Shown: positions 16,809 to 25,568, counted from the stretch's first letter. The stretch: DNA of 63,115 nucleotides from Candidatus Poribacteria bacterium (GCA_028818705.1 JAPPNJ010000220.1:1-63115); one strand, 5' to 3'. Notes: generated by a model from the sequence alone, not told the origin. Made by a program: numbers and translations.

Positions 16809-19316
16809 TTATCTTAGTACAGCTAAGCGTCCCAAGGTCTGTGTTGTCTGTTCTCCAGCGACAGCGCGTATTCTATAAAAATAAACTCCATTCGCAAGCA
16901 ACACGCCGTCAGCATCTCGGGCATCCCACATAACCTCATTGTAGCCTTCGTTTCCAGAAATCTCTTTCAGGACTTGTACCACCCTTCCTGATGTTGTGTA
17001 AATTGTGATAGAAGCCTCGTCTGCATCCAGTGATAACTGATAGGTAAATGTCGTTTCGCGTTTTAAGGGGTTCGGATAGTTGTGGACGTCCCATATTTGG
17101 AAAGGTGTTTCCTCCGGCGAGAAGTCCGCATCGTGTTTCTGGAGTGTCTGATAATCGAAGCTCGTCAACCAAGCGACTTCTGCATTTAGAGTGCTTAGCA
17201 ATTCTGCTTCAATCGTCCGATGTGAGTATCCAAAAAGCGGAACAAACTCCTCAATCCTTTTTATCTGCAATTGTATAGACTTTGAGAACTCTATAGCACT
17301 CGTCAGTTTCGCACGGACTGCCTCTTCGGTTCCTGGTTCGTAGCCGAGTACAATCGCTTCTACCAATTTAGCCCGACTCTCAAAAAGCAGCATCCACAAT
17401 TCCATCAAATGAACGGCGTCGCGCAAATCCTCGACGGCTTCTGAATCAAAAGGTTCTGCAATCTCGCTTGCAGCGCGTATCTCGTTTGTGGCTTGTTGTT
17501 GCGGTGCCAAAAGCGCAGTAAACCGATTCACCGCAACTTTCGCGATCTCCAACTCAGGGATAGCCAACGTATCCTTGACCGCCCGCGGTCCAATCATCGT
17601 CCAAAATCGAGTGGCAAGTCCCGCGGAACCGCTGCCGTATGTCCCGCCGACAGTCAAAGATCCAGCGTAATCTGAAAAATAACTCGCCATGTTCCATCCG
17701 TTGACCCGTAAGGCATTCAGAATATGTGGTGCCGCTTTACTGCCGTATCGGGCTATTAATTCATTTTGGATGAGTTGAAAATGGTCGAGTTCAATATCCC
17801 AATTAATACGGGCACTCGCCAGCCGATCAAGGTATCCCAATCCCTGTGTCGCACCTTGAATCGTAAATCCACTTAGACCGACGACTTCAGGATTATTAGC
17901 GAGTTGCCGAACACCTTGCACGAACAGATCGCTCTCCAACATCCAGAACGGCATCACCTCTTCCACCTCATGCGAGAGGATTATGAAGCGATGCCCCATT
18001 TCACCCAGTGCTCTGATTTGCGGAATAGGTACACCTGCGTCAGCAACCGGTTCACCATCCGCACCCCATTTCCTGGAGAAAATGGTCCCTTTCGGTAACT
18101 GCCGTGCATAAATACCTGCTGCGTCTTTGAGCCAGCTGCTATCGTAGCCAGAGATATAGAATTTGAAGTTTGGACGTATCTCCCGTGCGGCGTTGATAAT
18201 CGTAAAATAGACCTGCCACAATTTTGCCTGTCCTTGCTCTGTTCTGTCTCCACAGTCAGGACAGTCGCAGGCACGTGTTTCGTGTCCCCAAGAACGGAGA
18301 TGAAACCCCCCAAGCGCCGGATAGGTGCGTAAAATCGTCTGAATTAACTCCCTTACAAGTGTGTGAAATTCAGGTTTCGACCAGCAGAACGGACGATAAG
18401 ACACTTCGTTCCGAGACGCACCGTATAACACCGCCGGTCCCAAAACATCAGGACGTTGTCGGATTAACGCCTCTGTCGGTTCCCCCGTCACGTACATGAA
18501 AAGATACGCGTCAATCCCGCGCCGTTTGAGCGCATTAAACCGATTTCGTAGGGTCGCAATCCGTTCTCGACGCTGCCCTACCGGTTCATCTTGCAATGCT
18601 TCAAATGCCGGTGTGTCAACATATTTGAACGCTGTTCCGAGACCATCTTCAATACCGGTGCCAGTCCACACACCCTCGCCGCCACTCATATTAACACGAT
18701 GACGCGCCAGCCAATTCGGATCCTCTATTTCTAACACGGCGCGCACGGGATAAAATGGAGCCGATGTTTCGTCCATAAAGGGTACAAGGAGTGCTTGCGC
18801 TTTAGCAACCGCCACCTCAGGATGGACCGGGGTCAAGCCGGTCAATGCTGTAATACAGTTTTCGATGAAGCCGTACGCACCGTAGATAACGCCTCTTCCA
18901 GTGTGTGCCGCCACAACAATGACGATTTCAGTGCCAACCTCTATGGTTTTGATACGGTAGCCCTCGTCTCCGAGTTCTTCTCCTAATGAGAATCCTGTAT
19001 CTGCTTGTAGTTTTGTAATTGTCGGATTTGATTTTGGAGTGCCCAACACAATCACCGCTGTGGTTTCTGTCTGCTGGCGATTGGTGCGAATGTCGAGTTT
19101 TGCGCCTGTGAATTGTTGGATAAAAGTTTGGATCTCCTCGGCAGCGAATACTTCCTGTGCCGAGGCATTTGCACCAATTTGAAGGGTCGCCCTCGGTTTT
19201 CCAGATACCGCAATTGGGATTTCATTACTTCTCGCTGGTGCAGCGAACATCACGATGCAAAATGTGAGGGTAAGTGTGGGAACACCTCTTTTATGGGCAG
19301 TTTTGTTTAGAGACAT
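16809..19316 (-). CDS. Secreted glycoside hydrolase-like protein with FlgD-Ig-like tail
   Basis: An 835-residue exported protein (signal peptide about 1-30). The N-terminal domain (about 32-180) resembles the GH67N/GH20b-type domain that precedes catalytic barrels (AAEEIQTFIQQFTGAKL, GRGVIYGAYGFIE). The centre (about 185-560) looks like a TIM barrel related to alpha-glucuronidases or hexosaminidases (GGFHLRSWGHETRACDCPDCG, FKFYISGYDSSW). The C-terminus (about 745-835) is a FlgD-Ig-like module similar in layout to that of the gene at 11735. A role in sugar-polymer breakdown outside the cell is inferred; I cannot name catalytic acids. AAGGAT lies ten bases before the ATG. It follows the ZIP gene by 28 bases, probably in one transcript. 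Confidence 0.65.
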   Translation of the reverse strand: MSLNKTAHKRGVPTLTLTFCIVMFAAPARSNEIPIAVSGKPRATLQIGANASAQEVFAAEEIQTFIQQFTGAKLDIRTNRQQTETTAVIVLGTPKSNPTITKLQADTGFSLGEELGDEGYRIKTIEVGTEIVIVVAAHTGRGVIYGAYGFIENCITALTGLTPVHPEVAVAKAQALLVPFMDETSAPFYPVRAVLEIEDPNWLARHRVNMSGGEGVWTGTGIEDGLGTAFKYVDTPAFEALQDEPVGQRRERIATLRNRFNALKRRGIDAYLFMYVTGEPTEALIRQRPDVLGPAVLYGASRNEVSYRPFCWSKPEFHTLVRELIQTILRTYPALGGFHLRSWGHETRACDCPDCGDRTEQGQAKLWQVYFTIINAAREIRPNFKFYISGYDSSWLKDAAGIYARQLPKGTIFSRKWGADGEPVADAGVPIPQIRALGEMGHRFIILSHEVEEVMPFWMLESDLFVQGVRQLANNPEVVGLSGFTIQGATQGLGYLDRLASARINWDIELDHFQLIQNELIARYGSKAAPHILNALRVNGWNMASYFSDYAGSLTVGGTYGSGSAGLATRFWTMIGPRAVKDTLAIPELEIAKVAVNRFTALLAPQQQATNEIRAASEIAEPFDSEAVEDLRDAVHLMELWMLLFESRAKLVEAIVLGYEPGTEEAVRAKLTSAIEFSKSIQLQIKRIEEFVPLFGYSHRTIEAELLSTLNAEVAWLTSFDYQTLQKHDADFSPEETPFQIWDVHNYPNPLKRETTFTYQLSLDADEASITIYTTSGRVVQVLKEISGNEGYNEVMWDARDADGVLLANGVYFYRIRAVAGEQTTQTLGRLAVLR

Positions 19317-19344
19317 CAGGCTTTTTATCCTTAGTTAGCGCGTT

Positions 19345-20082
19345 TTAATGAACATCTCCACCTTCAAACCCCTGGAAAAAGTAGATCGCGCAAAAGGTCA
19401 GGACGAAGCTGATGACAAATAAGGTTTTCGCAATGCGACTCAAGCCGGCACTTTCGAGGGTATACTTCCCACGAAACCCATCCATTACAACGTGCAAGAG
19501 TGTTCCCACAGCGAATGCTGTTAGGTAATGGGTCAATTCTTGGAAAGCCCCGCGAAGTAGTTGCTCCCCGAGCAATGCCCCAACAACCGGTCCAACTATC
19601 AGGGGTGTCAGTTGCACCAATGCCTTCGCAAAAGTCTGATTTCGGAGAAGTGCGACGGTGATGAGCGTCCCCACTGGCAAACGGTGGATTAATATACCAA
19701 ATGCAAGGACACCACCAAGGATCTCTTCTTTCGCTGCGATGACCAAATTGAGACCGTCTGCAAGCGAATGGAATGACAAACCAAGTACCGTTAAGTTTAC
19801 ACCCCATCTGCTATCGATGTTTCTTTCAGTTTCATCACGTCGGTGTGTTGTGAGACGTTCCATCGCTGAAATTAGGAAGAATCCACCCCACATCACAAGG
19901 ATTGTGGCATATCCTGCCTCGGTATAAAGGTGCATCATCATCACTAAGACGACACCAAGTACTGCACCAGCAGTCAATCCAAAAATGTTTCCAAAATGTC
20001 TTTGCTCCACCTGAGATACAAAAGCGATTCCAGCACCGAGTGGAACCGTTAACACCGCACTTGCCAGATAAAATATAAGCAT
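19345..20082 (-). CDS. ZIP-family metal transporter
   Basis: A 245-residue inner-membrane protein with about eight hydrophobic segments, of the ZIP (ZRT/IRT-like) family that imports zinc or other divalent metals. The metal-site helices are recognisable as HSLADGL (about 108-114) and GILIHRLPVG (about 131-140). In most ZIPs the second motif reads HE-x-P; here the acidic residue is Arg, which may change metal choice or rate. There is no ribosome binding site: the promoter at 20089-20117 would start transcription at the ATG itself. It is the first gene of a two-gene leftward unit. Confidence 0.8.
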   Translation of the reverse strand: MLIFYLASAVLTVPLGAGIAFVSQVEQRHFGNIFGLTAGAVLGVVLVMMMHLYTEAGYATILVMWGGFFLISAMERLTTHRRDETERNIDSRWGVNLTVLGLSFHSLADGLNLVIAAKEEILGGVLAFGILIHRLPVGTLITVALLRNQTFAKALVQLTPLIVGPVVGALLGEQLLRGAFQELTHYLTAFAVGTLLHVVMDGFRGKYTLESAGLSRIAKTLFVISFVLTFCAIYFFQGFEGGDVH

Positions 20083-20088
20083 AGTATA

Positions 20089-20117
20089 ACTATAACAGAA
20101 TTTCGCTTGGAGTGCAA
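20089..20117 (-). promoter_or_regulatory. Promoter placing the transcript start at the ZIP start codon
   Basis: On the minus strand TTGCAC (20117-20112), 17 bases, TATAGT (20094-20089), then only six bases to the ATG at 20082. If used, this gives a leaderless mRNA. Confidence 0.5.
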
Positions 20118-20212
20118 TCGAAATTCAGAACCCGGAGCGTGTCATACACGCCCGCTGCGTTGATGCGCTGAATGTCTAATTAATTCTTAGGTTTACCATA
20201 GTTCTTCTGTAG

Positions 20213-20270
20213 AAGGGAGCTCCAAATTGTGCTAACTAAGCACGATTTGTCTCAGCTTTACATTTCCCGA
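20213..20270 (+). repeat. Structured repeat, copy a
   Basis: CCAAATTGTGC, a seven-base loop, GCACGATTTG, then the conserved tail GTCTCAGCTTTACATTTCCC; the ends GGGA/TCCC pair. A member of the dispersed hairpin family described in the findings. The rest of the gap 20083-20423 holds only the two promoters listed. Confidence 0.75.
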
Positions 20271-20300
20271 CTTCCTAACTTTCCAATATCATTTTTTCTC

Positions 20301-20329
20301 TTGACGCGTTTGTACATTAATGTTAAAAT
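20301..20329 (+). promoter_or_regulatory. Sigma-70-like promoter
   Basis: TTGACG (20301-20306), 17 bases, TAAAAT (20324-20329), 94 bases before the gene at 20424. Confidence 0.6.
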
Positions 20330-20423
20330 TGATGTCCACAACAGTAGAAATTCGCGCGAATCGGCTCCCTAATGGGATGTTATATTTCTAAATTATTATC
20401 AAGTAAAGGATAAATGAAAACGA

Positions 20424-20867
20424 ATGAAAATGGTAGACAAAATTTTTGATATGGTCATCGGATTTATGCTCAATCGCGATCTGGAAAGAGAGATGGGAGT
20501 TCGGCATCAATTTTTAAAGGGAAGACTCGCTGAGATCCCCGCAAAACTTTTTGACAGGTTGGTTGATCTTATAATGGGGACTCGTTACGCTTACTATTTG
20601 GAGATGCGGCGCAATATGCTTGAGGGTGGAGTCGTTGAAATGCCCTCAAATATCTTTGATTGGAAAGCACTCGAGCGTGCCAGTACTTACCTACGCGTCT
20701 ATATGGAAGACTTCCACGCGCAGTTCAAAGAAGATTATGACGGAAATTTCCCCGCTGAAGATTTCAAGGATTGGTTCCGTTATGTGCATGTTGAACGTCC
20801 AGAGCGTGAGTCGACAAAAAAATCTGTCTCTGAGGAATTACTCGCTGACGATTTGCCGAGAGTGTAA
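20424..20867 (+). CDS. Hypothetical protein, 147 residues
   Basis: I do not recognise this family. The protein is soluble, mostly alpha-helical, rich in charged residues, with no signal peptide, membrane segment or cysteine. It contains two related stretches, about 10-37 (RDLEREMGVRHQFLKGRLAEIP) and 56-80 (YLEMRRNMLEGGVVEMP), each followed by a short hydrophobic segment, which suggests an internal duplication. Its own promoter and consistent codon use argue that it is a real gene. It stands alone, followed by a structured repeat. Confidence 0.6.
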   Translation: MKMVDKIFDMVIGFMLNRDLEREMGVRHQFLKGRLAEIPAKLFDRLVDLIMGTRYAYYLEMRRNMLEGGVVEMPSNIFDWKALERASTYLRVYMEDFHAQFKEDYDGNFPAEDFKDWFRYVHVERPERESTKKSVSEELLADDLPRV

Positions 20868-20883
20868 AATTAACGTACTGAAA

Positions 20884-20937
20884 TGCCGGGAATGTAAAGC
20901 AAGACAAATTTTGCCTCTATAGGCAAAATTTGGGAGT
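20884..20937 (-). repeat. Structured repeat, copy b (minus orientation)
   Basis: Read on the minus strand: CCCAAATTTTGCC, loop, GGCAAAATTTG, then TCTTGCTTTACATTCC. The arms differ from other copies but still pair perfectly. It lies between two converging genes and could also end transcription. Confidence 0.75.
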
Positions 20938-20940
20938 TAC

Positions 20941-21681
20941 TCAAACCGGCATTTCATTATAAGTTTGTCCATCCAATTCCCGCCCTGTTTTCGATTTACG
21001 TTTGCCACCCCACTGTTTAAAGAAGAACGGCACTTTAGCGTCAGTGCACTGGTTACGGATGTCGATAACCCAATCTTTCTCCATTGCGCGTGCGCCGGGA
21101 CCCGACTCGCCGCCTACAATAACCCAATCTATTCCATTCAACGCCAAATTCGGAAGGGCACCAAGTAGAGGTTCAAGTGAGAGGAATTTAATATGCGCAC
21201 CGGTTTGGCGAAGGGCATCAATCCGCTGCGTAACGCGATTGTCTTCGACGCTAACTCCCATCCAGACGTTTGACGGCCACGGCAGCTGCGGACTGAATTC
21301 CATCAAACGTTCCGCCCGTTTCGTCAGGACCTGAAATTGATGCCAATGTGCCTTTTCCATCACAGAAAAAACTTTCTGAATATAAGCCAAGTCAATCTTT
21401 TCATGGAAGAGGTCGCTCATGGAATTGACGAAAATGCGGCGTGGTTTTTTCCATTTCATTGGTTCGTTAAGCAACTCTGGAACAGTGTGTACTTTTTTTG
21501 TCCATCGCGGTCCCGCTGCAGTATTTTCCGCCAAGCCTTCATAAGCCATGCCTTTGCCTGAGAATCGCGCTGCTATCCGTTCAGCGTAGCAAAATCGACA
21601 GCCTTCTGATACACGGGTGCAACCGCGCACTGGATTCCATGTGGATTCTGTCCACTCAATTTTTGAGGATTGAGACGCCAT
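20941..21681 (-). CDS. DUF5131 (phage Gp37/Gp68-like, three-Cys-motif) protein
   Basis: A 246-residue protein opening with IEWTESTWNPVRGC and three cysteines (C21, C28, C31; C-x6-C-x2-C), then WTKKVHTVPELL, FVNSMSDLFHE and DWVIVGGESGPGARAM, all hallmarks of DUF5131. The family looks related to radical-SAM folds and is often coded next to tcmP; no partner is present here. Function is not established. A strong promoter lies about 150 bases upstream (21829-21858). Despite the phage label of the family, nothing else phage-like is nearby. Confidence 0.85.
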   Translation of the reverse strand: MASQSSKIEWTESTWNPVRGCTRVSEGCRFCYAERIAARFSGKGMAYEGLAENTAAGPRWTKKVHTVPELLNEPMKWKKPRRIFVNSMSDLFHEKIDLAYIQKVFSVMEKAHWHQFQVLTKRAERLMEFSPQLPWPSNVWMGVSVEDNRVTQRIDALRQTGAHIKFLSLEPLLGALPNLALNGIDWVIVGGESGPGARAMEKDWVIDIRNQCTDAKVPFFFKQWGGKRKSKTGRELDGQTYNEMPV

Positions 21682-21828
21682 TGGTTCACCTCTTATTTTA
21701 AAAGTGTGAGTTGGGGTGAGTTTTGCATTCCTTCTAAGATCTGCTGGGCAATCTTGACTGCTGTTGGGGTACAGGGTTATTCATGTTCACCTTCCTTTTT
21801 ATACTTTTACAAATTATCCTTTATGTTA

Positions 21829-21858
21829 ATTATACTAATTTTTGTTAAGTTATGTCAA
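21829..21858 (-). promoter_or_regulatory. Consensus promoter for the DUF5131 gene
   Basis: On the minus strand TTGACA (21858-21853), 18 bases, TATAAT (21834-21829): both hexamers are perfect. The leader to the start codon is about 140 bases and shows no obvious structure. Confidence 0.75.
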
Positions 21859-21920
21859 GTTGATTTTAACGTTTTTACTTTCTATCACTTTTTCGTGAGA
21901 GAGTAGACAAAACCAACAAA

Positions 21921-22009
21921 GCTGTCTATAACTCTATGGCATAATGGATCCACTGTGAATCTGTGCCTTTAGCAATTGCTTTACCGGTCAAAGGGCATTA
22001 ATAGACAGC
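21921..22009 (+). other. 89-base inverted-repeat element upstream of PhyH copy 2
   Basis: GCTGTCTAT (21921-21929) pairs perfectly with ATAGACAGC (22001-22009). Between them lie GGCA/TGCC and GCCTTT/AAAGGGC pairings. It could be a leader RNA or a DNA element. It has no tRNA T-loop motif. The remaining gap to 22085 contains a TATGATAGGAT string shared with the region before the paralogue at 32105. Confidence 0.45.
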
Positions 22010-22085
22010 GACTCCGATTTATGATAGGATGTTCAAAAATTTCTATTTGTTATTCCTATTTCTTAAGGTGAAAAGGAGCAGACGT

Positions 22086-22901
22086 ATGGAATTCGTCCAA
22101 TTAACAAACACGCAGCGTGAGGAATTTGAGGAGAACGGATACTTCATCGTCCGATCAGTGCTTGACAGGGACATGATAGAGCGTTTGATAGAAGCAGGGG
22201 ATAGACTCATGGCGTCTTTTGAGCGTGAGGGCTATTATGCGCACAAGCGAGAAGGATTGGTGCAGGAACCTGTCTTCGCCGAGTTGACATCACAAACAAA
22301 AGCGATTCCATTGATGATCCAACTGCTTGGCACAAACATCCACATCACGAATACTGCGCTCATCTACAAACACCCACAACCGTCTGAGGAACCAGAGAGC
22401 CGTGGATGGCATCGGGATGCCGGATTGTTTTTGGATATTGGGTACAAGAATTGTCCGCGCGTCGGTTTGAAAGTAGGGTACTGCTTGACGGATTTCACTG
22501 TGCCGAATTCAGGGGGGACACTGTTTGTTCCAAAAAGCCACAAGTCAGGTGAACCGTTGGGTATTCCCAAAGGCGAAATCGATCCGATTGAGCCTTACGA
22601 TGAGCCGGTCCTACGTGCTGGTGACGCATTTTTCTTTGAAAACCGCATCTATCACACCGCTGGTGTCAACTTTACGGACAAAGTCGCCAAAGTAGTTATT
22701 TACGGTTACCACTATGCGTGGCTCAAACCCGAGCCTTATCTAATACATTACAACAACAAACTGCAACCTGAAGAGAAGGTGAGAGAAAATCTTGACGACC
22801 TTGGCAAGCAATTTCTCGGTGCTGGTGGGAATGCAATCGCCGATTGGGCAGCAGCACACGGTTTACAGTTTGAAGAAGTCCCGCACGTCGTGACAATCTA
22901 A
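22086..22901 (+). CDS. Phytanoyl-CoA dioxygenase (PhyH) family protein, copy 2
   Basis: A 271-residue Fe(II)/2-oxoglutarate oxygenase with WH109-R-D111 and distal H190 in IYHTAGVN. It is a close paralogue of the gene at 32105: both open with MEFVQLT-x-TQR, share LLGTNIHITNTALIYKHPQ, and have the iron site at nearly the same positions. The true start is the ATG at 22086, with AAGGAG upstream; the open frame before it is leader. It converges on an amidohydrolase gene 14 bases downstream. Substrate unknown; the family hydroxylates a wide range of acyl, sugar and small-molecule substrates. Confidence 0.88.
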   Translation: MEFVQLTNTQREEFEENGYFIVRSVLDRDMIERLIEAGDRLMASFEREGYYAHKREGLVQEPVFAELTSQTKAIPLMIQLLGTNIHITNTALIYKHPQPSEEPESRGWHRDAGLFLDIGYKNCPRVGLKVGYCLTDFTVPNSGGTLFVPKSHKSGEPLGIPKGEIDPIEPYDEPVLRAGDAFFFENRIYHTAGVNFTDKVAKVVIYGYHYAWLKPEPYLIHYNNKLQPEEKVRENLDDLGKQFLGAGGNAIADWAAAHGLQFEEVPHVVTI

Positions 22902-22915
22902 CCAATTAACCCTTC

Positions 22916-23995
22916 TTAAAACCCATAGAAAGCACGCGCATTTTCAGCCATAATTTTCCGTTTGAGAGGTGGCGCGAGGCTTTTTGGGAGTGCCTGCTCC
23001 GGCGAATCGAAGTCCCAGTGCGGATAATCGGTTGCAAACATTAACTTATCGTCTAAATTAAGATGCGCGAGAAGTTGATCGAAGTATTCTTGTTTGGGAG
23101 GTTCTTCGATCGGTTGTGTCGTAATCCAGAAATGCTCACGGATATATTCGGAGGGCAGCCGTTTCAGGTCTGGCACTTCACCGCGTAGTTTTTTCCATGC
23201 TCGATCGAGTCGCCACATCAGCGGTGGTAGCCAAGCGAAACCGCCTTCAATTAACACAACCTTCAGCGTCGGAAATTGTTCAAAAACACCTTCGCAAACG
23301 AGACTGGTTACCTGCGTCTGAAATGCCTGTGTCATTCCCGCGTGATCTTCGATGTAGTGCGAAGGTCTACCGACAGCAGTAATCGGTCCTACACCAACAC
23401 CTGTAAAGTGAATTCCGATCGGCAGGTCGTGCTCCACCGCTGCCTCATACATCTTCCAGTACTTACGGCGTCCCAACGGTTCCATTGTTCGGGCAAGCAA
23501 CAATATTTGTACGAATTCCGGATGATCTGCAAGTCGATCAATCTCGGTAGTGGTGAATTCTGCATCGTCGCATGCGACAATCATTGAAGCGCGGAGTCTC
23601 GGTTCTTTTGAAAGCCACTCTTCGATTTGCCAGTCGTTCACCGCTCGTGCCCATGCCGCTGCAAAGGCGAGGTTCGGCATCTCACACACCGGTGTCAAAC
23701 AGTTAAGAATACCGTATTCGATGTTAAATGCGTCCAGTAGCTGCTCACGTAGGAAGTCGAGGTCGGATCCGGGGCGGTGTCCAGAAGGAGTCCACGCGTC
23801 GTATCTTGCACCATAAAGATGCGCACGCGGAATATATGCGCCGACGCGGTCAGTTGTTCCTACCATACCGTGATGCTTCCGCCACCGTTCAGAGAGATAT
23901 GGGTATAATACCGTCTCAGAAGCGAGGGTGTTATGCACATCACAGTCGATGACTGGTGGTTTCTGCTGTTGTTCGAAGGTCTCTATTTTCGCCAT
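22916..23995 (-). CDS. Amidohydrolase (Amidohydro_2) family protein, copy 1
   Basis: A 359-residue metal-dependent hydrolase/decarboxylase of the Amidohydro_2 group. The N-terminal metal motif is IDCDVHN, a metal-ligand His lies in PIGIHFTGVG, and the C-terminal Asp motif is FATDYPHWDFDSP. The ATG at 23995 has GGGAGGG upstream and a perfect promoter before it (24028-24056). Its paralogue lies at 28019-29182. Both are near PhyH paralogues, so the pair may act on related substrates. The family includes ring-opening hydrolases and decarboxylases; the reaction cannot be named. Confidence 0.85.
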   Translation of the reverse strand: MAKIETFEQQQKPPVIDCDVHNTLASETVLYPYLSERWRKHHGMVGTTDRVGAYIPRAHLYGARYDAWTPSGHRPGSDLDFLREQLLDAFNIEYGILNCLTPVCEMPNLAFAAAWARAVNDWQIEEWLSKEPRLRASMIVACDDAEFTTTEIDRLADHPEFVQILLLARTMEPLGRRKYWKMYEAAVEHDLPIGIHFTGVGVGPITAVGRPSHYIEDHAGMTQAFQTQVTSLVCEGVFEQFPTLKVVLIEGGFAWLPPLMWRLDRAWKKLRGEVPDLKRLPSEYIREHFWITTQPIEEPPKQEYFDQLLAHLNLDDKLMFATDYPHWDFDSPEQALPKSLAPPLKRKIMAENARAFYGF

Positions 23996-24027
23996 CTTTT
24001 CCCTCCCTTTTATGCTATCTGTTAACA

Positions 24028-24056
24028 ATTATACACCGACTCCAGAAATATGTCAA
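24028..24056 (-). promoter_or_regulatory. Consensus promoter for amidohydrolase copy 1
   Basis: On the minus strand TTGACA (24056-24051), 17 bases, TATAAT (24033-24028), 33 bases before the ATG at 23995. Both hexamers are perfect. Confidence 0.8.
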
Positions 24057-24092
24057 ACTTACGGGTAAACGGGGCGGACATTTAATTTACTG

Positions 24093-24140
24093 TGGGAGAG
24101 ATCTCCAAATTGTGCTATTAAAGCACAATTTGTCTTAACT
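24093..24140 (+). repeat. Structured repeat, copy c
   Basis: CTCCAAATTGTGC, loop TATTAAA, GCACAATTTGTCTTAAC. Same hairpin and tail as copies d and e but with a G-C pair replaced in both arms. Confidence 0.75.
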
Positions 24141-24206
24141 TATTCTTATAGCTAAAACTATCTTATAGGTTATAAGACGGTTTATTACTTGCCAAAAACA
24201 ATCTCT

Positions 24207-25568
24207 CTAAAATGTCTTTTTTTGAAAATCTAAATTCCTAACCCGGTTGCCTGTCAACTTAAACCCTATAACCCGTCCAGTCTCATCTCGCGTAAAGCGC
24301 ACCTCTGGAAAGAACCACGCGTCCCCAAGAAAGTGATCGTCAGCATAGGTTAACAATATATCATCGTGCCTTATGTGTTGTGCCACAAGTTGATTCCCAC
24401 GCACACTGATAGTGTAGGTTGTATCAAGTTCTTCGGTATAATAATCACCTTCAAATGCTATCAATTGTTCTGATGCTAACGATTCGGATTTGATGTCTTC
24501 AATGGATGCTGCTTCTTTACCTGGCTCGGATGCTTCTACGGGAGCAAAGAGGTCGGCAAGATAGATATCCGCGACCTGTTCTGCCAAACGAAGTGGATTA
24601 AAAGTATCCAGATTGCATAAGATGACAACGCCAAATTTCTGATCCGAAAAGCGCATCAGATGGCTCCGAAATCCACGCCACGATCCACTATGCCCAACCG
24701 TTTGCAAGCCTCTATACGTATCAATATTCAGCCCGAAGGCGTAACTAATTTGCTCCCCGTTATTAAGCACACCACGCTGATGCATCTGTTCAATCACTGT
24801 CTGTTCACCGATGCGTGTATTGTCAAAATTCAGGATCCACTTCGCCAGATCTTCCACCGTTGAATAAAGGGAACTCGAACCGAGGGCGGTTGTGTTATTG
24901 ACGGCATGTTTAAATCCACTGTTTTCGACGGCTTGATACGAATACGCTCGATTCTTCAGAATCATTTGGTGGTCGTCGTGAAAATGGCTGTCAGTCATGT
25001 CAAGAGGCTTGAAGATATTGGTATCCGTCCACTCTCGGAATGAATCTCCAGTTACCCTTTCGACAATTTCCGCCAGCAGATTGTAGCCCGTATTACTGTA
25101 TAAAAACTCACTTCCTGGCTCAAAATTGAGTGCGTTCTGGTGTCTCGCCATTTTCAGGATGTGTCTAAACGAGATTACATCTTCCATGCCAACACCCGCA
25201 ATGACGAGCGATTGTACCCAATCCCGTAGCCCACTGGTGTGATGTAAAAGATGTCGAATTGTGATGGTGTTTCCGAAATCCGGCATATCGGGTAGATAGG
25301 TTCGGATGTCGTCGTCTAATGAAAACTTCCCTTCATGCGATAACGTGACGATAGCGAACGCTGCAAATTGCTTGGACACTGAAGCGATATCGAAGATGGT
25401 GGTCGTCGTGATTGGGATATCATATTCCAGATTTGCCATCCCGTATCCCTGTTTATAAATGATTTCCCCGTCTCTGGTAACCGCCAAAGCAGCACCGGGG
25501 GAATCTGGGCGATTCCATTCTGTAAACAGTTGATCTACTTGTGCTTCAAGTGTCTCGTGAGTTGCCAT
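24207..25568 (-). CDS. Class C beta-lactamase-like serine hydrolase
   Basis: A 453-residue penicillin-binding-protein-like hydrolase (beta-lactamase/AmpC/esterase superfamily). Visible are S63-V-S-K66 (nucleophile motif), Y157-S-N159, and HSGSWRG near residue 306 taking the place of the KTG box. The last 110 residues form a beta-rich C-terminal domain common in this family. There is no signal peptide, so a cytoplasmic esterase or peptidase role is as likely as a cell-wall one. The start at 25568 has GGGAGGAGG five bases upstream; an in-frame ATG eight codons earlier lacks this. Not evidence of clinical beta-lactam resistance. Confidence 0.82.
   Translation of the reverse strand: MATHETLEAQVDQLFTEWNRPDSPGAALAVTRDGEIIYKQGYGMANLEYDIPITTTTIFDIASVSKQFAAFAIVTLSHEGKFSLDDDIRTYLPDMPDFGNTITIRHLLHHTSGLRDWVQSLVIAGVGMEDVISFRHILKMARHQNALNFEPGSEFLYSNTGYNLLAEIVERVTGDSFREWTDTNIFKPLDMTDSHFHDDHQMILKNRAYSYQAVENSGFKHAVNNTTALGSSSLYSTVEDLAKWILNFDNTRIGEQTVIEQMHQRGVLNNGEQISYAFGLNIDTYRGLQTVGHSGSWRGFRSHLMRFSDQKFGVVILCNLDTFNPLRLAEQVADIYLADLFAPVEASEPGKEAASIEDIKSESLASEQLIAFEGDYYTEELDTTYTISVRGNQLVAQHIRHDDILLTYADDHFLGDAWFFPEVRFTRDETGRVIGFKLTGNRVRNLDFQKKTF

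Noticed and set aside
20941..21681. Prophage remnant
   Set aside because: DUF5131 carries a phage label, but no other phage gene, integrase or attachment site is nearby.
21921..22009. A tRNA, possibly tRNA-Sec
   Set aside because: Length and terminal stem invite the idea, but there is no T-loop, no anticodon stem with TCA and no CCA context.
24207..25568. Antibiotic-resistance beta-lactamase
   Set aside because: The fold fits, but there is no export signal and the third motif is HSG rather than KTG; most such proteins are esterases or peptidases.
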